Shown here piece after piece: positions 32,851 to 41,443 of a stretch of DNA of 64,000 bases (position 1 is its first letter; each line of letters opens with the position of its first letter). This DNA comes from Schizochytrium sp. TIO01 (Eukaryota > Sar > Bigyra > Thraustochytrida > Thraustochytriidae): positions 2,230,001 through 2,294,000 of the forward strand of contig SMSO01000035.1 of NCBI GenBank assembly GCA_004764695.1, in the 5' to 3' direction. The notes below the pieces were generated by a model. That model saw only the letters and a program-made list of their open reading frames with translations, had not been told where the DNA came from and made no database searches. The position numbers and the translations under genes are program-made.

Positions 32851-33401
32851 CCATTTTTTATTAGCTATTCGAGATGCTGCCCTTTTGTTGAGGTAGTTGT
32901 TGAGCACATGTGTACAAAGTTGTGTCACTTGCATAGCCGGATCTAAGTAATTACGAGTCAATCATTCTTAGCGCGAGGATAAAATCAGAGCGTTCTCACA
33001 GAGCAGAGCAAAAGAACCTGATGGAATACAGGAGGTATTGATTATTGCATTTTTCGTGTCTTGGCACATATTCCTAAATGAAACCTATGGTACTAGGCCT
33101 ACAATGGTGTTGGGCACAGGTGCTGCTAGCAGGATCCATTGATGCATTTATGCACTCCAAGCTTGAAGTGCGTAGGCTGATCACTCATATAACTCATGTT
33201 TTCTCCTTCCATAAACTAGGATGAATAAATTTGAAGAGAGGAACCTGTATCAAAGAAAAGGGTTATATATGGAGACGTTAAGAGAAGTTGTCCAATTTAT
33301 AATAACCTCACTTCAAATGCCCTGGGCAATACATGTTGAACAGAATACGGTAATATCTGGGTTTTCGCTGTCATTTTGTCACGTTAATATATTTTTATTA
33401 A

Positions 33402-33441
33402 CTTTTTTAAAAAATTTAAATTAAATTAAAAACAAAAACAA
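33402..33441. repeat. AT-rich imperfect palindrome
   Basis: T-run, A-run, then TTTAAATTAAATTAAAAA; same style as the elements at 18312 and 21813. Confidence 0.55.
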
Positions 33442-34168
33442 AATAAAAGACCCGTTACGGTGTTTCCCTTTATATTCATGTATGTTCCACAAGGTTTGCA
33501 TCCACCTGCGATACAAGAGTCGTGGCCACTTACATGACAATAAGCTGAAACACTTGGTCCAACGTGTAATAAAGCTTGGGTTACCATCCTACATAAAGAA
33601 CTCTTAGATGTGTACTATTTATCTATGGGTCAAAATAGAGACTCAGAAAGTTGGAAAGAAGACAAACAACACATTCTAGCGGACAAATTTAGTGCTCCTC
33701 TACTAGCTCCTTAGTACTACTTCTCTCAGCAAGAATAGAAACAACAGGAGTAGGATCAGTAGCAACAAAAAGGTCTTTCCCATCCGTGGCATTCGCAGCA
33801 ATCAAAATCTACCGCGCTCGCTCGGTGGGCGAGCGAGCGGGTGGAGTAGGTCCTTCAGAGGAACTGTACTCTGTTTGAAGGTCAAGGTCGTACTTCCCAA
33901 GGCTTATCTTGCTTTCTCTGAAACCTGTAGTCCTTCTGACTTTCACAACGTCAAGTAGTCTCGCCAAGGCAAACATCTACGCATTCAGTGAATTCAATCA
34001 AGAACCATTCAAGAGCAAGACTTCGCCTGAACTTCAATTCGCTAGACTCAATACAAAGCTTCACGAAACCTCTTTGAGTCCTCAAGAGGTAGAAACTACG
34101 ACATTTTAACAGAGAAAGCCTCTGATCGGATTGCTTGTAGAGGGCGAAGGGGGTTCCCATCTCTAAGC

Positions 34169-36367
34169 ATGAGGTCTGCTCTGTCTTCTGCGCTTGTTGC
34201 TCCAATGTCAAGACAAGCTGTGCATCCAACAACAGACATGAGCTCGCGCAAAGGTATGCTTCGCCGGACTCTTCCCCGATCAAACTCCAAGTCTTGGTCA
34301 ATGAGAAAACGTCGCAGGCATGCTCACTATCGATTTTCTAGAAAGCACCTCCTGAAGTTGCAACTTATGCTTTTTTGTATGGTTGCCTTGTACACATTGA
34401 TGCCAAGTGGTTCAACTTTGTGGGGCGCTTCTGATGATTTTGAGTCAGACTTCCACTCAACTTGGGGGCGGTTTTTAACAGAGGATTCCAATACGACAAG
34501 CTCATGCAGCTCTTCCTCATCAACAACATCAAATTCAACAGAGACTTCAGGTGGAGAATTCCCAGATGACTTTTTATCTTACGAACAGAAAGCCCACGGA
34601 GGCATCATTGTTCACATTTTTCTTATCTTTTACATGTTTATGGGTCTAGCTATTGTTTGTGATGAGTATTTCGAGCCTTCGCTGGAGATCTTATGTGAAG
34701 ATCTTCACCTGAAGGAAGATGTCGCTGGTGCAACATTTATGGCGGCGGGCGGCTCAGCACCCGAACTTTTCTCTAGTATCATTGGAGTTTTTGTAGCCAA
34801 AAGCGACATTGGATTTGGTACGATTGTAGGCTCAGCTACATTCAACGTCCTCTTCGTCATTGCTGCCTGTGCCTTTGTGACTGACAATCTGAGTCTAAGC
34901 TGGTGGCCGCTGACGCGTGATTGCGTCTACTACTGCGTTTCAATCGTTGTTCTTGTCTCTTGCATCATTGACCAGGCTGTGACAGCAGTTGATGCAACGA
35001 TTTTACTCATCATGTACGCCATATATATCACCATCATGTACTTTAATGAGCGCTTGGAGATTTACGTGACGAAAAAAGTCGAGGATGCTCAAATCCCGCG
35101 GCAAGGCTGGCGCTTGAAGCTCGAGCATGCACTGGACTCTCGCTTCTTTAATTACTTCATCTACATCATCATAGTACTCAATATCACTACTATATTTTAT
35201 GAGATGGCAAACGATGAAACGAAAGCCACTAACATCATCAATAGTGTGTGCTCAGCTCTCTTTATCACTGAAATGGTGGTCAAGATTGCGACGTTTTCTT
35301 TCTTTGGATATTGGCAGAACCCGGGGAATGCATTTGATGGCACTCTTGTTATTCTTATACTGGTTGAAGTAATTCTTTCTTCCTCAAGTTTCTCAGGTGG
35401 CCTTCGTGTTCTTCGCGCGTTTCGCTTCTTCCGTGTTGCTCGAGTCTTCCGCCTTTATATGGCTTCATTGGTTGAGAAGATTGATGCCGAGACGCAGACA
35501 TGTAGTGAGGACTGGGCGATGCTTGAACTGGCTGAAAAAATGACTTTTGAGGAGGCATCTCAATATGCGCTTCCTTTTGCTACACGCTCTGCCGCTGCAG
35601 TCGCACCGCATCACCGTCTTTCTCTGCGTGGCTCATCTCTGACTGAAGAATTGAAGGCAGAAGGTATTATCAAAGATGCTGAGCCCACAGAGGACAACGA
35701 CAAGGATGTCCGAGCCAGTAAAGTTTCATTCGACGATGATGATGACGATGATGATGGGCCGAGCAATCCATTTGAGCTTCCGGACGGAGGCCCCGTAGAT
35801 TTTGTACTGTGGCTGATAGCTTTTCCTTTGAGCTTCTTCATGTTTCTCACCATTCCCGATTGTCGGAGGCCAATCTTCAAGCGCTTCTACATGCTCACTT
35901 TTTTTATGTGCATTGTTTGGATTGCGCTGCTGGCTTATGTTATGGTTTGGATGGCGACAATCTTTGGGGACTTCTATGGAATTCCGGAGCCAATAATGGG
36001 ACTGACCCTTCTGGCTGCAGGCACGAGTATCCCTGACTTGCTGTCTAGTATTGCTGTGGCAAAGCGAGGATTCGGAGACATGGCTGTCTCGAGTTCAATC
36101 GGTTCAAACATTTTTGATATCTTGATTGGCCTTCCGGTACCTTGGTTTATCTACACGGTCTTTGTTGAGCGGGGTGGAAGCGTTGAGATCCAGTCCGAGG
36201 GGATTACCATCATGGTATTGACTCTCTTTCTGATGGTTGCAGCTGTTGTTTCAATCATCCACTGGAGCAACTGGGTCATGACCAAGAAGCTTGGAGTAGC
36301 AATGGTGGTCCTATACTTTCTATTTGTTGCTGAAAGCCTTATTCTTGAAATCTTGAAGGACTGTTAG
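34169..36367 (+). CDS. Na+/Ca2+-K+ exchanger (NCKX, SLC24-type) with inserted voltage-sensor domain
   Basis: One uninterrupted 732-residue frame. The two exchanger halves are complete: alpha-1 (about 155-235) with AAGGSAPELF, Glu199; alpha-2 (about 605-660) with AAGTSIPDLLSS, Asp623, and SNIFD, Asp650. These match the Ca2+/Na+ site residues of NCKX and the Asp linked to K+ dependence. Between the halves, where NCKX normally has a cytosolic loop (292-545), lies a four-helix voltage sensor: S1 326-345, S2 357-376 (F365, E368, K372), S3 387-405 (NAFD, D390) and S4 410-431 with R413, R416, R419, R422, R425 and R428. No S5-pore-S6 follows. A Ser/Thr-rich luminal or extracellular stretch (about 105-128) follows an N-terminal hydrophobic segment (61-78); an Asp run (522-529) precedes the second half. 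Expected role: electrogenic Ca2+ extrusion, presumably controlled by voltage. The start is the ATG at 34169. Confidence 0.93.
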   Translation: MRSALSSALVAPMSRQAVHPTTDMSSRKGMLRRTLPRSNSKSWSMRKRRRHAHYRFSRKHLLKLQLMLFCMVALYTLMPSGSTLWGASDDFESDFHSTWGRFLTEDSNTTSSCSSSSSTTSNSTETSGGEFPDDFLSYEQKAHGGIIVHIFLIFYMFMGLAIVCDEYFEPSLEILCEDLHLKEDVAGATFMAAGGSAPELFSSIIGVFVAKSDIGFGTIVGSATFNVLFVIAACAFVTDNLSLSWWPLTRDCVYYCVSIVVLVSCIIDQAVTAVDATILLIMYAIYITIMYFNERLEIYVTKKVEDAQIPRQGWRLKLEHALDSRFFNYFIYIIIVLNITTIFYEMANDETKATNIINSVCSALFITEMVVKIATFSFFGYWQNPGNAFDGTLVILILVEVILSSSSFSGGLRVLRAFRFFRVARVFRLYMASLVEKIDAETQTCSEDWAMLELAEKMTFEEASQYALPFATRSAAAVAPHHRLSLRGSSLTEELKAEGIIKDAEPTEDNDKDVRASKVSFDDDDDDDDGPSNPFELPDGGPVDFVLWLIAFPLSFFMFLTIPDCRRPIFKRFYMLTFFMCIVWIALLAYVMVWMATIFGDFYGIPEPIMGLTLLAAGTSIPDLLSSIAVAKRGFGDMAVSSSIGSNIFDILIGLPVPWFIYTVFVERGGSVEIQSEGITIMVLTLFLMVAAVVSIIHWSNWVMTKKLGVAMVVLYFLFVAESLILEILKDC

Positions 36368-38187
36368 TTACTCAGATACGTCCCTGTCTATATGTACTCA
36401 CCTTCGCACATCTATTCACAGACAACTGATGGATTGAGTCCACAGAATTCGTATTGCGCACAATTTTTTCCTTATTACCAAAAGAATAACAGAAGTACTA
36501 TATATACGCCTCGCACGAAAAGAGAGGGAGTGATAGAATCACCGGAAAGGACCTTTAAAGATGAAGAGCAACAAGTTGACAAAGCTTGTGCAACAAGTTG
36601 ACAAAGCTTGCCCGCTTCCCGCAAGGCCGCGATAGCTGCTTAAGTAGCATTAGTTAACGATATCACATTCATTTAATCCAAGTATTGCAATTCATGTTTC
36701 GGGTACATCTAGTAGTCTTTTCAAGTTGAGCGGAGCAGCCAATATTTTAACGACAGCGATTCGTACAATGCTTTCTTCGTACGATATTTTGGGTTGGCTG
36801 TTCAATTATCAAATGGATGAATATTTCCCAAATTCTTCAACGGTTCTACTAATCCCCGAAGCTAATTTTTCAAAAGAAGTATCTCGCGATCTAAATTCCA
36901 CCATATTACTCTTGCAGTTGAATTTCTAGTTATCACATCTCCCCCAAAGGTTCTCCTAATGTCAGGCCCCAATGAAAATATTCGACTTCCTCACTTGCAT
37001 TTCTTAACCGTCCAATCGTACTTTTACATGCACAAAGTAAATGTATATCATAGCAACTGAGTTAATGTCTTGGCCTGCTTTAGAAAGGCAGGTTGTTTGA
37101 TTGATTGCCTTCAAGTCAAGCTAACCCACAAGCGAAAATGTACTTTGCTTTCAATAGCGCTGATTTAATCAAGGAGCCATTCTGGATAGGCCGGAGGATA
37201 GGCCCTTTCTAGAACAAGACCGAGAGTACACCATCGAGTCATGCGTCCACAAGAAAACTTGAACATCTGACAACCTAGCTTTGCTTCGACTTGTGCAATG
37301 CCTTTTGACTAGCATTCACGGGGGTCTCGACTTCTTACAGAGAGTGCATCTCCATGATCCACTTGAAACTAGGATAGACCTTTAGAAATCAAGGATGATC
37401 AGCATGTATTCACTTGAACAATGTAGAGAACCTTTCGGTAACTACTAGAAGCTCAATTAGATGGCGTCCTAGGGTGACCACAAGTATTGTAATAATATAT
37501 CCATCGAAAGATAGATTGATTGTTTAACCAAAATAGGCCTATCAAAAGAAATGGAGTTCTTAGAGATACCTCTATCCGGGTAATACCTATAATATAAATA
37601 AACAAAGAATAGAAGGAGAAGAAAAAAAGAAAAAGGAAATGGAAAGCCTGACCATAACCAAAAGCTTTGCGAGTCAGAGCATCACATTGCACGGCGCCTC
37701 GTGCCGCAATAAGACGTATTGAAGAGGGTTTAGGACGACTTAAAGACCAAAGCTTTTAGCGGTGACGTCCGGCTCTGTAGAGGTCTCAATATTTGAAGGC
37801 CTAGGAGACTAGAGGAGCAGCGCTCACTAAGTCAACGTTTTGAGGTCACTCACCTCCTGGCTGGAGGGTCCTTAGGACATAACGCTCCTTCGTCAGAGGC
37901 ATATTAGGAAACCCTCGTGAAGGCGGTGCGGTAATAAGCTGTGTGTTCTAGAGCCAAAACAGGCGTTGTATCCGAAATCCGGCTGGAACACGTTATCGCG
38001 AGATCGTTTTTAAAGAGCTTGCCTGCCCCAAATTCAGAAGCTGAGGGGCCGCGAGGGTATCAATCACAAGATACTCACACCATACAAGAGTGCAAATTTG
38101 ACAAGTTTCACCTTGGTTTGAGTGAAGTCGTCAAGAGTTTGATTTAATACTGTTTTCCGCAGTTGCTAAATCCTTTTTTCAAACACC
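36368..38187. other. Intergenic region NCKX / importin
   Basis: About 1.8 kb between tandem plus-strand genes. It contains a 20-bp direct repeat at 36569-36610. No gene supported. Confidence 0.5.
36569..36610. repeat. Tandem pair of a 20-bp sequence
   Basis: CAACAAGTTGACAAAGCTTG occurs at 36569-36588 and, identically, at 36591-36610, separated by TG. The two identical copies suggest a recent slippage or duplication about 200 bases after the exchanger stop. Confidence 0.9.
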
Positions 38188-41100
38188 ATGGTCACCTGCG
38201 AAGAGGTAGAAAAGGTCGTCCATGTGGTCTACCAAGGAGGAGCCGCAGAAAAGGGTCGCAGGGAAGCATTAGCGTGGCTTCAAAATTTTTCTACTACTCC
38301 GGAGGCATGGGCAATTTGGCTAGAGTTAGTAGGCTCACCGACCAACCAAACGCAGTTCTTTGCTGCCAACATGCTTTACGCGAAGGTTCAGAAGGAATGG
38401 TATGATCAGCCCGATGCAACGAAACAGGATATCCACCAGCGTATTCTTCAGGTGGTTCGTGAATATGTCCGCGATGACTCGCAACGCCTTTGGAACAAAT
38501 CTCTGTGCCGCCTTTGTCTGGCATTGGCAAGAATGACAGTTCAAACGCCCTCAATCCTTGAAGCCTACATGAACGAAGTATGGAACTTGCTTCGTGGAGG
38601 CCTTGAGCAAGCAGCATCCAACTACTCTCCATCTGCAGATCGTGCTCTCTTCGTTGCTACGGAGCTCTTGATTGATTTACCTGAGGAAAAAGAGGCCGAA
38701 GAGTCCCCTGAAAGCGCGGTTATCTCTGACACAAACCCAGGTGGAATCGGTAAGCTCATGAATGCCATGCTTGGACAGGTTGTGGAGGCTGTGACGCAGC
38801 TCATGATGAAGGTTGATAAAGCTTCAGTCCACGCACGTGCTTTAGAGTGCCTTCACGCCTGGGCTCCTCTTGGCGTTGATGTCCCAACACTTGCTCGCTG
38901 CAACCTGCTGAGACCCATGCTGATGGCTCTAAATACTTGTCAGGAGCTGACAGTCTTAGATATGGCTTCCCAAGCACTCATTGCCTGCGTTAAAAAAAAC
39001 TCATTGGAAGAGGAGCTCGGGCAACCTGAGACACCTGAGACGCTAGCAAGCTTGGATCAACTCGTGGAAGGAGTTTTAGCTACTCAGTCACGGCTCGCCG
39101 CAACTTGCGACGCGTCGGGGTCGAACAATGGTATTAGTGGTGAAAAACTACCTCTTGAGCGCGATCCAAGCACACAAGAAGATGTCGCGCTCAGTTTGTG
39201 CAAGCTCACTGTAGCGGTGGCTGAAAGTCAAATTGATAGAATAATTCCGGGTTCCACACCACAACTTCTTGGTCTTGTAGACATGGTGATGTCGCTTACT
39301 GCCCACCCTAGCCACTCAGTTTCAATCCTCACTTTGAATTTTTGGCTTCTCATACAAGATTACGAAATGGCACGTCGACACGAGTCTTTGCGTGAAACCT
39401 GCTACTTCAAATTGCTGGAAGTTCTTCTTTGCCAGTCTAAATTAAATGAAGATGCTAGCTCGGGCTATGAGGAAGACATATTCGATGAGATTCAGAGTTT
39501 TCGCAATAGTGGCGATGGCGTAAAAGACGTTTTCTATATCACCATGTACGTTTTAGGTCCTCAGTACGTCGAATGTATGCTTTCTGTTTTGCGAAATACG
39601 CAAGATTGGCGGGATTTTGAAGCAGCAATGTTTGCACTGAGCTCTGCCGCTCGAGTGATCAATGAACAAGCTGTGCGCCCAGACCCGCGCAGTGCTAATT
39701 TACGTGGTATTGTTGAAGTTGTCTTGCAAGAGCTCTCAACTTGGAACCTTCTTGGTGCGAACGGAGCCACACTACGCTCTGGAGTGCAAATGATTGGCAA
39801 CTTTGCCTCCTTCTTGGCCCGTATGGATCTCGCACTAATTGAACGTAATTTAAACTACGTTATTTTTGCTCTTCCATTCTCCGATCCAGTCAGCAAAACT
39901 GCTGCGGAGGCCTTTGGCCGCGTTTGCATTGCGAGTCGGCTGGAGCTCGCGCTTCATCCTGATGCCGTGAAAACCTTAGCGGCCGGTATTGAAAAGGCAT
40001 ACCAGTCCTTTCCAACGGACCCCACGAAACAAGAAGATCAAAGCTTTGCTGCAACAAAGTCATCTTCTTTCCCAGTCGATGCACGACTCAAAGCAGTAGA
40101 AGGCATTGCCCGTGTTGCTTCATGCATGAAGCTAGATGCGTGTCAAGAAACACTTGTAGTCTTGTTGAATCCGAGCCTGGACCGTTTGACTAAAGCTGTA
40201 GACGGAGTTGACTGCAATATTGCCGCACAGGAGCTGCGGGTTTTATGTTGCGCGGTAAAGTTTCTGGATGTGAATACCAAAACTTTGGCTTCTCCAATGG
40301 ACCACCCTGTGGCCGCTATCCTCGCCCAGATTATGCCAATTTTGGAGAAAATTACTGCTATTCCTGCTCTGCAACATGACACAGAAGTGGTCGAGGCATT
40401 ATACTCTCTTATATCTGCGTCATTTTTTTCAGCAAAAACTGTCCTGGCTCAACATCTAGAGTCCTTACTGACAGCTGCTGTAAAGCAATTTCGAATTACA
40501 TGGTCCCCATGCTGTATTACATGTGTTGGGAAAGCTGTGGAGGTTTTCGTTCCATCCCAGCCAGGGTCCGAAAGTGGCTTTCAGCATTTGTTTGGCCGCC
40601 TCACGGAAAACATGGTTGAATGCATTCGCGATGGGCATGCTGTAAACGATCCTGTTATTATCTCCACATTTTTTGATACTGCACTAACATTCCTTATATT
40701 CTGCCCCGGAGCAATTTTCTCGTCAGCTCCTACATCGTCCGAGGATAATGTCCCTTCTGAAAGTACGCTTGATGCCTTCCTTCAAATTATGGCCAAGTGT
40801 GTTTCAAGTGATGAAGTAGAGTCTCTACGATCAGTTGCTATCTTCATCACGTCTCTCATGAGTCGCCTCGGAGGAGATGCGACAACTGCAGCAGCCGCAA
40901 TGGGGAACATGGAGGCTGCATGTAAGGCCCGTGATCTATCTCAATACAGACCATTCTTCGATCAAGCCCTTTCCCGCAATGGTCGCTACTTAGTTGGTGA
41001 AATAATTCTCGCATTGGCTTCAACCTGCCCACCAACGCCCCTAGCTAAACTAGCTCAAGGTCTCGCAGATCTCACGGTCCGTTATCCTCAACTGGTACAA

Positions 41101-41334
41101 GAATCTGTTTATGCAACATTCATGCAGAACCCACCTATTTTTGCACGCCTTAGCGATGCCGATAAGGAGTGCCTTGTAACAACTATTCCTTACATGGCAC
41201 AAGGCGTTGGCACCAAAGGTAAAGAGGCCTTTGAGGAATTTGCACGCTTGTGCCGTAAGCAGACAAAATCTGAAACGTACCAGAAGCTCCTAAATGATCT
41301 GCGCATTGCCCCCGAAGTCATTGAAATTGCTTGA
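38188..41334 (+). CDS. Transportin-3 / importin-13-like nuclear import receptor
   Basis: A 1,048-residue HEAT-repeat karyopherin of the importin-beta superfamily, expected to carry cargo such as SR proteins through nuclear pores under RanGTP control. The N-terminus resembles the Ran-binding start of TNPO3/Mtr10: repeated helices with WLQNFSTTPEAWAIWLELV and TQFFAANMLYAKVQKEW, then an exportin-1-like domain at about 100-250. Helical repeats continue to the end, and the C-terminal FARLCRKQTKSETYQKLL fits the family. It is about 120 residues longer than human TNPO3, partly through polar inserts near 165-185 and 300-325. The start is the ATG at 38188. It ends only 109 bases from the convergent gene on the other strand. 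Distinguishing TNPO3 from IPO13 needs alignment. Confidence 0.87.
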   Translation: MVTCEEVEKVVHVVYQGGAAEKGRREALAWLQNFSTTPEAWAIWLELVGSPTNQTQFFAANMLYAKVQKEWYDQPDATKQDIHQRILQVVREYVRDDSQRLWNKSLCRLCLALARMTVQTPSILEAYMNEVWNLLRGGLEQAASNYSPSADRALFVATELLIDLPEEKEAEESPESAVISDTNPGGIGKLMNAMLGQVVEAVTQLMMKVDKASVHARALECLHAWAPLGVDVPTLARCNLLRPMLMALNTCQELTVLDMASQALIACVKKNSLEEELGQPETPETLASLDQLVEGVLATQSRLAATCDASGSNNGISGEKLPLERDPSTQEDVALSLCKLTVAVAESQIDRIIPGSTPQLLGLVDMVMSLTAHPSHSVSILTLNFWLLIQDYEMARRHESLRETCYFKLLEVLLCQSKLNEDASSGYEEDIFDEIQSFRNSGDGVKDVFYITMYVLGPQYVECMLSVLRNTQDWRDFEAAMFALSSAARVINEQAVRPDPRSANLRGIVEVVLQELSTWNLLGANGATLRSGVQMIGNFASFLARMDLALIERNLNYVIFALPFSDPVSKTAAEAFGRVCIASRLELALHPDAVKTLAAGIEKAYQSFPTDPTKQEDQSFAATKSSSFPVDARLKAVEGIARVASCMKLDACQETLVVLLNPSLDRLTKAVDGVDCNIAAQELRVLCCAVKFLDVNTKTLASPMDHPVAAILAQIMPILEKITAIPALQHDTEVVEALYSLISASFFSAKTVLAQHLESLLTAAVKQFRITWSPCCITCVGKAVEVFVPSQPGSESGFQHLFGRLTENMVECIRDGHAVNDPVIISTFFDTALTFLIFCPGAIFSSAPTSSEDNVPSESTLDAFLQIMAKCVSSDEVESLRSVAIFITSLMSRLGGDATTAAAAMGNMEAACKARDLSQYRPFFDQALSRNGRYLVGEIILALASTCPPTPLAKLAQGLADLTVRYPQLVQESVYATFMQNPPIFARLSDADKECLVTTIPYMAQGVGTKGKEAFEEFARLCRKQTKSETYQKLLNDLRIAPEVIEIA

Positions 41335-41443
41335 TTATCATCTTTTATCATAAAATATACTTGTGATTTTAATAGGGTATTCTGTGTATGGAACTTTCTA
41401 ATTGATGGTTTATATGTGGGCTGATCAGGAAAACATATTGTTT

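Larger units (their letters stand above)
30420..34168. other. Divergent gene-poor region with GC island and simple repeats
   Basis: About 3.7 kb between divergent genes. 31.1-31.25 kb is a purine-rich tract, 31.25-31.7 kb a GC-rich island with a (CTGT)n array, and 31.9-33.5 kb AT-rich with A-run repeats. Frames in the GC island are long on both strands because of composition, without protein signatures. A 66-codon frame at 33909-34109 just upstream of the exchanger is probably 5' leader. Confidence 0.5.
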
